From the NCBI RefSeq assembly GCF_025060375.1, contig NZ_JANXCG010000093.1:1-64000 (forward strand): a DNA stretch of 64,000 bases, in the 5' to 3' direction. A program made the translations under genes and the position numbers. The notes under the pieces are model-generated. The model ran no database searches and was not told where the DNA came from. It saw only the letters and a program-made list of their open reading frames with translations. Every line of letters starts with the position of its first letter. The first letter of the stretch is position 1. The stretch is from Meiothermus sp. (GTDB lineage Bacteria; Deinococcota; Deinococci; Deinococcales; Thermaceae). Shown piece after piece: positions 9,544-17,452 of this stretch.

Positions 9544-10299
9544 GTGCGCGACCCAACGGAGGAAAGAGCCCGTGCCGTCCGGCAGATGTTCTCAGAGATT
9601 GCCCCCCGCTACGACCTGCTCAACCGCATCCTTTCGGCAGGGGTGGACCGGCGCTGGCGAAGAGCCCTGGTGGAGGCCGCGCTGGAGCGAGGTCCGAGGA
9701 GGATTCTTGACCTGGCCACCGGCACCGGCGACGTGGCCCTTCTGCTCAAACGGCTGGCGCCCCAAGCCCAGGTTACCGGCGGCGACTTTGCCCCGCCGAT
9801 GCTCGAGCTGGCCCGCCAAAAGGCCAAAAGGGCTGGCTTGGAGATTCTCTTTGTCCAGGCCGACGCGCTGGCCTTGCCCTTCCCCGACCATCATTTTGAC
9901 CTGGTGACCATCGCCTTCGGATTTCGCAACTTTGCCGACCACGAACGGGCCCTAGCCGAGCTTCACCGGGTGATCGCCCCGGGAGGCAGGCTCTGCATCC
10001 TGGAGTTCCCCCCACCCCCAAAAGGCGGCCTAGGCATCCTCTATCGGCTCTACTTCACCCGCATTCTTCCCCTAATCGGCGGCGCTGTATCGGGCAACCC
10101 GGAGGCGTACCGCTACCTACCCGAATCGGTGGAGCGCTTCCCCGACCCGTCCACTTTGGCTACAATGATGGGCCTGGCCGGCTTTGAGACCCACTACCGG
10201 CTTCTCACCGGGGGAATCGCGGCCCTGCACATCGGGGACAAGCGCCCTTGCCCCACACAGGCTACCCGACGGGGAGTTTCCCCCCAACTAAGCCCATGA
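9544..10299 (+). CDS. menG: Demethylmenaquinone methyltransferase (UbiE/MenG)
   Basis: SAM-dependent methylation of demethylmenaquinone, the last step of menaquinone synthesis. Class I methyltransferase fold: motif I ILDLATGTGDVALLLK, acidic GGDFAPPML after strand 2, and the UbiE-specific FGFRNFADHERAL. Length is 251 aa. The GTG start at 9544 lies seven bases after TAAACT (9531-9536), with no Shine-Dalgarno, so the mRNA is probably leaderless. The tail after HIGDKRP is longer than in most UbiE proteins, and its TGA overlaps the next gene's ATG, which couples the two. Confidence 0.9.
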   Translation: MRDPTEERARAVRQMFSEIAPRYDLLNRILSAGVDRRWRRALVEAALERGPRRILDLATGTGDVALLLKRLAPQAQVTGGDFAPPMLELARQKAKRAGLEILFVQADALALPFPDHHFDLVTIAFGFRNFADHERALAELHRVIAPGGRLCILEFPPPPKGGLGILYRLYFTRILPLIGGAVSGNPEAYRYLPESVERFPDPSTLATMMGLAGFETHYRLLTGGIAALHIGDKRPCPTQATRRGVSPQLSP

Positions 10300-10829
10300 C
10301 CTACCTAGAGATAGACCCCCAACCCATCCTGCTGCAAAGCCTAGAGACAGGAGAGACCCCCAACCTAGAAGGCCTCTCCTTAGCCCGCGAATACATCCGG
10401 GAAAAGGCCCAAGGCAGCCTGGGTGAAAACGAGATTGTGCGCTGGTCGCACGGACCGGGCGGCTTTTACTACGAGTTCAAGCGGTTCCCCGCGGCCTTTT
10501 ACGCCCGGCTGGGTCCTGCCCAGGAGCAACGCCTCACCCCAGACCAGGCCCAGGAACTGGTCTGGGAAGCCTTGGTGCGCGCTGAAGAGGAGTGGGCTGA
10601 GCTGACCCTTTTCTACACCGCCAACCTAATGCAAACCCCGCAGGACTTCTACATCGCCTACACCCTGGGCGACACCCGGGTTGAGCGGGGCGAGGCCCGG
10701 TACGCCCTTCCGCTGTTCATGCGCCTGAAGGACACCCGCCAGCTGTGGGTGCTATTCCGGTCGGGAAGCGGCTTTTTGCACTTCCGGCTCGAGCAGGGCC
10801 AGCCACTCTTGCAGGCCCTGCTCGCCTAG
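10296..10829 (+). CDS. Hypothetical protein, 177 aa
   Basis: A soluble 177-residue protein with no recognised domain. The ATG at 10296 overlaps the stop of menG (ATGA), which fixes the start and suggests co-translation. The sequence is rich in aromatic and acidic residues (GPGGFYYEFKRFPAAFYARL; ALVRAEEEWAELTLFY), has no membrane segment and contains no obvious catalytic motif. A role near menaquinone synthesis is suggested only by coupling to menG. Confidence 0.7.
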   Translation: MTYLEIDPQPILLQSLETGETPNLEGLSLAREYIREKAQGSLGENEIVRWSHGPGGFYYEFKRFPAAFYARLGPAQEQRLTPDQAQELVWEALVRAEEEWAELTLFYTANLMQTPQDFYIAYTLGDTRVERGEARYALPLFMRLKDTRQLWVLFRSGSGFLHFRLEQGQPLLQALLA

Positions 10830-10845
10830 CTACGGAAAGCCGCCG

Positions 10846-11316
10846 CTAGTGGGTGTGGCCGTGTGGGCTGTGGGCGTGGCCGTGCTCGAGTTCCTCTTGC
10901 GTGGCTGGACGCACGCCGGTCAGGGTCACGTCAAACTCGAGGGTCTCCCCCGCCAGCACGTGGTTGAAGTCTATGGTTACGCTGTCGCCCTCTACCCCCA
11001 GCACCGTGAAGGGCACGGGGTTTCCGTCCGCGTCCTCGGCGTAAAACACCGCCCCCTCTTCCACCTCTGACCCTGGGGGAAAGGCGCTTCGCTCCACCAC
11101 CTGGACCCCGTCTGGGTCGTAGGGGCCATAGCCTTTATCCGGAGGGACCGAAACCACCACCCGATCCCCAACCGACTTACCCTCCAAGGCCTCCTCCAGC
11201 CCCGAGATGATGTTCCGGTAACCGTGCAGGTAGTCCAGCTCCCCCTGGTCTACCAACTCCCCGTCCACACGCAGGGTGTAGCGGATGGAGACCACCTGGC
11301 CTTTGCTCGCAGTCAT
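10846..11316 (-). CDS. slyD: FKBP-type peptidyl-prolyl cis-trans isomerase SlyD
   Basis: Cytosolic prolyl isomerase/chaperone. It has the SlyD pattern of an FKBP domain (VVSIRYTLRVDGELVDQG, then GLEEALEGKSVGDR) interrupted by an insert-in-flap domain (about 65-120, GYGPYDPDGVQVVERSAFP to FNHVLAGETLEF). It ends in a histidine-rich metal-binding tail (EHGHAHSPHGHTH), so a nickel or zinc handling role is plausible. The product is 156 aa. The ATG at 11316 has AAGGAG seven bases upstream, and a TATACT box lies on the minus strand near 11369. The gene is divergent from cysM. Confidence 0.93.
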   Translation of the reverse strand: MTASKGQVVSIRYTLRVDGELVDQGELDYLHGYRNIISGLEEALEGKSVGDRVVVSVPPDKGYGPYDPDGVQVVERSAFPPGSEVEEGAVFYAEDADGNPVPFTVLGVEGDSVTIDFNHVLAGETLEFDVTLTGVRPATQEELEHGHAHSPHGHTH

Positions 11317-11431
11317 AAGCACTCCTTTCCCGCTGAAACCCGAGGGCATCCACGCGAGATAGGTAAGTATAAACCATCCCAGTGCGGTCTGCGTGAAACG
11401 CAAAAGGCCCTTCATGCCCTATGCTCTAGGC

Positions 11432-12358
11432 ATGAACGTGGAGCAGGTCATTGGCAAAACCCCTGTGGTCCGGCTCAAGCGCATCGTGGAACCCAGCATG
11501 GCCGAGGTTTGGGTGAAGCTCGAGGGAAACAACCCCGGCGGCTCCATCAAAGACCGCACTGCCTGGTACCTCATCAAAGACGCCGAGGAGCGGGGCATCT
11601 TGAAGCCCGGTTCAGGGCAGCTCATCGTGGAGCCCACCAGCGGCAATACCGGGATCGGGCTGGCCATGGTGGCGGCGAGCCGCGGCTACCGTCTTATCCT
11701 GACCATGCCAGCCCAGATGTCCGAGGAACGCAAGCGCATCCTGCGGGCCTACGGGGCCGAGCTCATCCTAACCGACCCCAGCCGCCGGATGCTGGCCGCC
11801 ATCGAAGAGGCGGAGCGAATCGTAGCCGAAAAGGGAGCCTTTATGCCCAACCAATTTGACAACCCCGCCAACGCCCGGGCCCACTACGAGACCACCGGCC
11901 CGGAAATCTTTGCCCAAATGGAGGGCCGCCTGGACGCCTTTGTGTACGGCTCAGGCACCGGCGGCACGATCATGGGGGTGGGCCGCTACCTGCGCGAACG
12001 GCTGCCCAAGGTGCAGATCATCGCCTGTGAACCCGCCCGCAGCAACGTGCTCTCTGGGGGGCAGATGGGGTCCCACCAGTTCCAGGGAATGGGCCCTGGC
12101 TTCATCCCGCCCAACCTGGACGTAAACATGCTGGACCGGGTGATTCAGGTGCTGGAGGAGGACGCCTTCCCACTGGCCAAACCCCTAGCCCAAAAGGAGG
12201 GGCTATTCGTGGGCATGAGCGCCACCGGGATGATCTGGGCCGCCCTTCAGGTAGCCCGCGAACTGGGCCCAGGCAAGCGGGTCCTCACCATCGCCTGCGA
12301 CTCCGGCATGAAATATCTCTCCACACCTCTGTTCGCAGACACCGGGGTTACTTCTTAG
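11432..12358 (+). CDS. cysM: Cysteine synthase (O-acetylserine sulfhydrylase), CysM type
   Basis: PLP enzyme making cysteine from O-acetylserine and sulfide or thiosulfate. Lys40 in NPGGSIKDRTAWY binds PLP. The substrate loop is EPTSGNTGIGLAM and the phosphate loop GSGTGGTIMGVG. The product is 308 aa. The ATG at 11432 is preferred because the protein then starts as in Thermus homologues (x-VEQVIGKTPVVRL) and because TATGCT ends six bases upstream, as in a leaderless mRNA. In-frame starts at 11414 and 11393 are less likely. Its 3' end overlaps the convergent small membrane gene by 11 bases. Confidence 0.93.
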   Translation: MNVEQVIGKTPVVRLKRIVEPSMAEVWVKLEGNNPGGSIKDRTAWYLIKDAEERGILKPGSGQLIVEPTSGNTGIGLAMVAASRGYRLILTMPAQMSEERKRILRAYGAELILTDPSRRMLAAIEEAERIVAEKGAFMPNQFDNPANARAHYETTGPEIFAQMEGRLDAFVYGSGTGGTIMGVGRYLRERLPKVQIIACEPARSNVLSGGQMGSHQFQGMGPGFIPPNLDVNMLDRVIQVLEEDAFPLAKPLAQKEGLFVGMSATGMIWAALQVARELGPGKRVLTIACDSGMKYLSTPLFADTGVTS

Positions 12359-12629
12359 GTTGGGACGGCCGGTAGTTGCGCACCGGGCCGAAAATGAAGC
12401 GGTTGAAAACAATGTAGGCCGCCAGGTAGGCCCCCATCTGCACCCAGAAGTTGTTGAAAAGGGTCACCCCACTTGCCCCCAGGTAGGTCATGAGCAGGGA
12501 GAGGGGCATAATCACCACCAGAGCGCGGAAAAAAAGACCCGGAAACAGCCGCAACATGTCCCGACCGGTAAGGGGCACGCGCTGCTGGGCCCTGCGTTTT
12601 AGTTTTTCCTGTCGGCGCCTCTTTCCCAT
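12348..12629 (-). CDS. Small membrane protein with basic N-terminus, unknown function
   Basis: A 93-residue protein with a strongly basic start (MGKRRRQEKLKRRAQQR), then two likely membrane segments around residues 33-50 and 58-77. It ends with RNYRPSQPKK. The ATG at 12629 is chosen because residues upstream in the longer frame are not of the same character. Its stop overlaps the end of cysM by 11 bases, a tail-to-tail overlap of convergent genes. Function is unknown. The basic N-terminus could interact with nucleic acid or lipid head groups. Confidence 0.65.
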   Translation of the reverse strand: MGKRRRQEKLKRRAQQRVPLTGRDMLRLFPGLFFRALVVIMPLSLLMTYLGASGVTLFNNFWVQMGAYLAAYIVFNRFIFGPVRNYRPSQPKK

Positions 12630-12780
12630 GTGCCCCAAGTTTATTAGGCCCCTCCCCAGCGCGCCAAGGCCCAAGCGAATCCATGTTCATTTGGAATAGG
12701 GGGGGCTTCAGGGTGGACTATACTCGTGGGTGGGACAGGCCATACCCATCCTGCACTCATACGCCGTCCCTGAGGAAGCC

Positions 12781-13881
12781 ATGGGCACCCTTCAGACCCC
12801 CACCCCGATCGCCGAGCTGCTACGCAGCATGGTGGAAGCTCGAGCCTCCGACATCCACCTGCAGGCCGGGGCACCCCCCACCGTGCGCATTGACGGCAAG
12901 CTCAAGCCCTTTACGGGCAAACCTCTCTCCCCAGCGGACGTGGAGCAGATTGTGCGCAGCCTGCTGAGTCCCCTTCAACTGGAGGAGCTCGAGTACAAAA
13001 AGGAGATGGACTTCGCCTACACCATCCCAGGCCTGGCCCGCTTCCGCTGCAACCTGCTGCACCAGCGCGGCAGCCTAGGACTGGTGATGCGGGTGGTCTC
13101 GGAGAATATCCCCAGCTTTGAAGCCCTGGGGCTTCCCCGTCCAGTAATGGAAGGCCTGGCCTCCAAAGAGCGCGGCCTGGTCTTGGTAACTGGACCCACC
13201 GGCTCGGGCAAGTCCACCACGCTCGCGGCCCTAATAGACCACATTAACCTAAACTACCCCAAGAACATCATCACCATCGAAGACCCCATCGAGTTCCTGC
13301 ACAGGCACAAAAAAAGCCTGGTGGTGCAGCGAGAAGTAGGCGTGGATACCGACTCCTTTGCCTCGGGGCTCAAATACGCCATGCGGCAAGATCCCGATGT
13401 GATCCTGATCGGCGAGATGCGCGACCGGGAAACTGTGGAGGCTGCTATCATGGCCGCTCAGACCGGGCACCTGGTCCTCTCCACCCTGCATACCCTGGAT
13501 GCCATCCGCACCATCAACCGCATCATCGACTTCTTCCCCCTGCACGAACACCTGCAAATTCGCATTCTCCTGGCCGAGTCCCTCCTAGGCATCCTTTCCC
13601 AACGCCTGCTGCCACGGGCCGACGGCCAGGGGCGGGTGCTGGCCCTGGAGATACTGCTCGCCACCCCATTTGTGCGCGACCTCATCAAGGACGAAAACAA
13701 AACCCCCCAGATCAAGGATGCAATGATGCAGGACAACCTGCGCGGTATGCAGACTTTTGACCAACACCTGGTGGAGCTGTACACGCAGGGGCTTATCAGC
13801 CTGGAAGACGCTGAGGCCTCGGCCACCAGCCCCCACGAGTTCAAGCTGATGCTAACCAAGGCCACAGGGCGAGGGTACTGA
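12781..13881 (+). CDS. pilT: Type IV pilus retraction ATPase PilT
   Basis: Hexameric ATPase that depolymerises type IV pili (twitching motility; DNA uptake in Thermaceae). N-terminal PAS-like domain (RASDIHLQAGAPPTVRIDG), Walker A GPTGSGKSTTLAALI, Asp box ITIEDPIEFLH, Walker B DPDVILIGEMRD and His box LSTLHTLDAIRTINRIIDFF. The C-terminal retraction motif is present in diverged form (ATPFVRDLIKDE). The ATG at 12781 has GAGGAAG just upstream. A GTG at 12730, five bases after a TATACT box at 12719-12724, would add 17 residues and is an alternative leaderless start. Length from 12781 is 366 aa, typical for PilT. Confidence 0.93.
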   Translation: MGTLQTPTPIAELLRSMVEARASDIHLQAGAPPTVRIDGKLKPFTGKPLSPADVEQIVRSLLSPLQLEELEYKKEMDFAYTIPGLARFRCNLLHQRGSLGLVMRVVSENIPSFEALGLPRPVMEGLASKERGLVLVTGPTGSGKSTTLAALIDHINLNYPKNIITIEDPIEFLHRHKKSLVVQREVGVDTDSFASGLKYAMRQDPDVILIGEMRDRETVEAAIMAAQTGHLVLSTLHTLDAIRTINRIIDFFPLHEHLQIRILLAESLLGILSQRLLPRADGQGRVLALEILLATPFVRDLIKDENKTPQIKDAMMQDNLRGMQTFDQHLVELYTQGLISLEDAEASATSPHEFKLMLTKATGRGY

Positions 13882-14006
13882 AGGCCCCGTAAGCCTCGGG
13901 TGGGTTGTTTGCCTTGGGCAGTCCCCAGCCGAACCCCTTCAGCCTTGAGGACCCCCTCCACACATCTGCCCGGGGCGTTCCACTCACTCAAACGAACACC
14001 CGGGCC

Positions 14007-17000
14007 TTAGGCCAGGAGGCGGTCCTGCAGCCGGTGAAAGGCCGCAAGGCTCTCCCGGTACTCGCTGGGCGCAGCGGCCAGCTGAGCTTCCCGCAGGGCG
14101 CACAGCTCCCTCCCCACCTCCCCTCCTTCTTCGCCCAGCGCCCGACGCACCGCCAAAAGGGCCAGGGGCAAGAGGTCGGGCAGAAAGCCGCTGTAGCCCC
14201 TCAAGGCCCCATAAGCCTGGCAGGCCCATTCATGGGCCTCCTCTACCTGCCCCTGCCGAAGGAGGGCTAGGGCCAACCAGGCGGCCTCACTGGGGCCCGA
14301 GGCCTTCTGGGCCAGCACCTGGCGCAAGAGAGACTCCGCAGCAGCGGCTTGGCCCTGTAGGAGGAGGCTCGCCGCCAAGTCGGTGGTGGCCTCGAGGGCA
14401 CTTTGCCTCAAGCCTGCTGCCTCAGCCAAGGCTTTACCCTCCCGAAACCACTCTTCCGCCTTCTGCCAGTTCCCTTGCCACAGGGCCGCCTGCCCCAGGA
14501 CCAAGAGGGCCTCGGAAGCACCCCTAGGCTCCTGGGTTTCGCGAAAGGTAGCCAGCGCCGCCCGGGCCGTATCCTCAGCCTCCCCAAAAGCCCCTAGGCG
14601 CAGGAGCAACCCCGCTCGGTTAATCCTCACCCCTGCCAGGAAGTGAAAGCGACCTAACTCGGCAAAGTAACCCTCCGCCCTTCGGTAGGCCTGCAGGGCC
14701 TCGCCCAAGCGCCCCCGTCGGGCCAAGGCCATCCCCAGGAAATTCTCAAAAACGCCCAGGGCGTCCCGGTAGCCCAAGGCCTCGGCCTGAGCCAGAGCGT
14801 CCCGCGCCGTGGTCTCCACCCGGAGCAAATCCCCCTGGCCCAAGGCCCTAGCGCAGATAAACTGTTGAAGCCGCACCTTGGCCAGCCCCAAGCTCCCCAG
14901 GCGGGCCAGACGGCCCAGCCACTCTTCCAGGGCCCGGTCGTCCTCCTGCACCACCGCTACCTTGGCCAGTAGATAGGCGGCCTCGGCCCGCAGGCTCCAA
15001 TCCTTGGCCTCTTCCCATACCGCCAAGGCCTCCTCCAGGGCCCCGTTCCGGCCCAAATTGGCCAAGGCATCCGCCCGGTAGAGGCGGGTGCGGGGATGGG
15101 GACATAGGGCCAGAACCTCCTCCGCCAAGGCCAAGGCCTCACCCCAGCGACCCTGCATCGCCAAGAAGCGCACCCGGCGAAAACCCACCTCTGCCTGTTG
15201 CTCCAGGGGCAGGACCGGTGCCAGGGTCTCTAGGCGCTCCAGTACCGAGGCCTGCTCCTGGAGCCGGGAGAGAACCATAAGGGTCTGCTCAAAACCCAAA
15301 AGGAGCTCCGCCTCCTCCTGACAGGTCCCCGAGGAACGCCCAAACCCCTCCAGAGCCCGCCGCCATAGCCCCTCAGCCTGGGCAAAGGCTTGGCGGGCCA
15401 GGGCTTCCTGGGCTAGCCGCTGGGCCAACCGCCAAGCCTCCGCGTAGCGGCCCGCTGCCTCCAGGTGGAAAAGAGCCTCTCCCCCCTGTTGCTGGGCCAG
15501 GGCCTGGTCTGCCAAGAGGCTGTGGAGGGCCCGGGCGCGGGCTGGGGAGAGGGCCTTGAGCACCGCCTGGCGAAAAAGGTCATGCCGAAAGCGGTAGCCT
15601 TCCCGGGTGGCCTCTACGAGCCCGGCAGCCTCTAGCCGCTCCAAGACTGCCACCCGACCAAGCAAGTCCCCACCCAGAAGGGCCCTCAAGCTTCCCGGGT
15701 CCAATGGACGGCCGCTCACCGCCAGCACCTCGGCCACCTCGGTAGCCTCGAGGCCCTGCAAATGACGCAAAACCTCCTCCTGAACGCTTTGCGGTAGGTC
15801 AAGCTCCCGGTAATCGCCCGTTTCCTCATCGTACGGGGTGTGCCAGGCACCCCCTTCTGCCCAGAGGAGCCCCTTATCGAAGAGATGCTCCAGGGTTTTC
15901 AGGAGGAAGAGGGGGTTGCCCCCGGTGGCCTGGTGTAGGCGGCGGGCAAAGAGCACACCCCCTGAGGTCATGCCAGAAAGCTTCCGCACAAGCTGCAAAA
16001 CGCCTCCCTCGCTGAGATTTTCCAGATGGAGGACATCGGTCAAGCCTTCTCGCTCCAAAGCGGCCACGGCCCGGAACAAGGGAGCCTCTGGGCGGTAGGC
16101 CTCGGGTCGCGCAGTGGCCATAACGCGAAGCCCAGCCGACGCTGCTCTACGCACCAGGTAAGGTAGGAACTCCAGGCTGGCGCTATCGGCGTAGTGCAGG
16201 TCCTCCCAAAGAACCCAGCCTCCAGAAGGAAGGCCGTGGAGAAGCACACGGCAAAGCCCTTCCCGAAAGGCGCTGAGCGCTGCTTGGGCTTCCGGTCCGC
16301 TGTAGCGCGGGGGGGAGGCCGGGGCGAGCTCGGGAACCAGGCGAGCAGCCTCCAGGAGCCAGCACTCCTCCAACCCAGCGAAGCGCTCCCCTCCTTCCCA
16401 TAGGTGCCTCAGGCTCGCAGCCAGGCCGCCGTAGGGAACCTGGACGTCCTGGAGCTCCTGCCGGATGAGGCGAAAGCCCCGCTGGGTCTGAAGGAACTCG
16501 GAAGCCAGGCGGCTTTTGCCCACCCCAGCTTCCCCCAGAAGGAGAACCAGCGGGGCGGAGGTTTGTACCAGGGCGGCCCACAAGAGCTCCCGCTCCACCA
16601 AAGGGGGGTGATCCAGGGTGAAGTGGGGGGAGGGCTCGGGTAAGGGTTCACCCCTAGCAATGGCCTCGGCCATGGCGCGGAGGGACCTGGGGGGTTCCAA
16701 TCCCACCTCCCGCTCCAAAAGCTCAGTGTAGGCACGGAAGTGGGCCAGGGCCCGGGAGGGCTGGTGGGTTCTGGCGTAGAGCCTCAAGGCCACCTCCTGC
16801 GCCATCTCCAGGAAGGGGTTGCGCCGGAGTAGGCGCTCCAGAAGCGCCAAGGCTTCGCTAAATCTCCCGGCTTTCTCCAGGGCCAGCACCTGAGCTAAAA
16901 GGGCTTCCTCGTAGCGCTCGGCAAGCCGCGCCCGACTGAACTCCAGCCACTCCTCAAACTGGGGGGCCTCCAGCAGGTGAATCCCCTCCAAGAACTCCCC

Positions 17001-17336
17001 CCGCCAGAGCTCCAAAGCCTCGGTGTAGGATCGGGTAGCGTAGCGGTTGAGAAAGGCCACCACGTCCACCTCCAGTTCGGGAAGGGCCAGCCGGGAGCCC
17101 TGGGCAAGGAGGTTCACCCCAGTCTGCCTTAGACGGACCAGCTCGCGCCGCAAGTTAGCCCGGGCGCCGGGGCCCTCCCAAAGGAGGTTGGCCAGGTGTT
17201 CGCGGTCTTGGGGTCCCTCCAGGGCCAAGTAGGCCAGGAGGCCCCAGAGCTTGCGTGTGGGCAAGGAACGGCATTCCCCTCCAACCCACAACTCTGGAGC
17301 CCCCAAAAGCACGAGCCGGTTCGCTGCGCTGGACAC
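14007..17336 (-). CDS. Large BTAD/AAA-ATPase/TPR transcriptional regulator (SARP/AfsR-like)
   Basis: A 1109-residue regulator. Residues 1-95 form an OmpR-like winged helix (APELWVGGECRSLPTRKLWG). Residues 96-235 form a bacterial transcriptional activation domain with the pattern RGEFLEGI...FEEWLEFSRARL and EVGLEPPRSLRAMA. A STAND/AAA ATPase follows with Walker A GEAGVGKS (268-275) and a Walker B-like GGWVLWEDLHYADS. The C-terminal half is a long row of TPR-like helices. Such proteins activate nearby or secondary-metabolism genes on sensing an unknown signal. It ends facing pilT (125 bp apart). The start is the GTG at 17336, with a weak Shine-Dalgarno; a later start is possible. A TATACT box lies at 17370-17375. 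Confidence 0.87.
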   Translation of the reverse strand: MSSAANRLVLLGAPELWVGGECRSLPTRKLWGLLAYLALEGPQDREHLANLLWEGPGARANLRRELVRLRQTGVNLLAQGSRLALPELEVDVVAFLNRYATRSYTEALELWRGEFLEGIHLLEAPQFEEWLEFSRARLAERYEEALLAQVLALEKAGRFSEALALLERLLRRNPFLEMAQEVALRLYARTHQPSRALAHFRAYTELLEREVGLEPPRSLRAMAEAIARGEPLPEPSPHFTLDHPPLVERELLWAALVQTSAPLVLLLGEAGVGKSRLASEFLQTQRGFRLIRQELQDVQVPYGGLAASLRHLWEGGERFAGLEECWLLEAARLVPELAPASPPRYSGPEAQAALSAFREGLCRVLLHGLPSGGWVLWEDLHYADSASLEFLPYLVRRAASAGLRVMATARPEAYRPEAPLFRAVAALEREGLTDVLHLENLSEGGVLQLVRKLSGMTSGGVLFARRLHQATGGNPLFLLKTLEHLFDKGLLWAEGGAWHTPYDEETGDYRELDLPQSVQEEVLRHLQGLEATEVAEVLAVSGRPLDPGSLRALLGGDLLGRVAVLERLEAAGLVEATREGYRFRHDLFRQAVLKALSPARARALHSLLADQALAQQQGGEALFHLEAAGRYAEAWRLAQRLAQEALARQAFAQAEGLWRRALEGFGRSSGTCQEEAELLLGFEQTLMVLSRLQEQASVLERLETLAPVLPLEQQAEVGFRRVRFLAMQGRWGEALALAEEVLALCPHPRTRLYRADALANLGRNGALEEALAVWEEAKDWSLRAEAAYLLAKVAVVQEDDRALEEWLGRLARLGSLGLAKVRLQQFICARALGQGDLLRVETTARDALAQAEALGYRDALGVFENFLGMALARRGRLGEALQAYRRAEGYFAELGRFHFLAGVRINRAGLLLRLGAFGEAEDTARAALATFRETQEPRGASEALLVLGQAALWQGNWQKAEEWFREGKALAEAAGLRQSALEATTDLAASLLLQGQAAAAESLLRQVLAQKASGPSEAAWLALALLRQGQVEEAHEWACQAYGALRGYSGFLPDLLPLALLAVRRALGEEGGEVGRELCALREAQLAAAPSEYRESLAAFHRLQDRLLA

Positions 17337-17417
17337 CTACCGCTACCCCGCAGTCTGCAATCCGGGCCCAGTATATCAACCCCCAGAGGCGAGGCCCGCT
17401 CATATGAACATCCCTGG

Positions 17418-17436
17418 TTGACGGGTTGGGGGTCAA
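17418..17436. promoter_or_regulatory. Inverted repeat upstream of the BTAD regulator
   Basis: TTGAC and GTCAA flank a nine-base G/C spacer, centred about 50 bases upstream of a TATACT -10 box (17370-17375, minus strand) for the BTAD gene and just after the pcrA stop. It could be an operator, possibly autoregulatory. No U-tract follows, so it does not look like a terminator. Confidence 0.3.
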
Positions 17437-17452
17437 GCACCGGCCGCGCGGT

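Noticed and set aside
12730..12780. Upstream GTG start of pilT
   Set aside because: It lies five bases after a TATACT box and could be leaderless, but the 17 extra residues are not PilT-like, and the ATG at 12781 has a good GAGGAAG site. Kept as an alternative only.
13882..14006. Terminator between pilT and the BTAD gene
   Set aside because: Only short four-base stems can be drawn and no T-run is present, so I do not call one.
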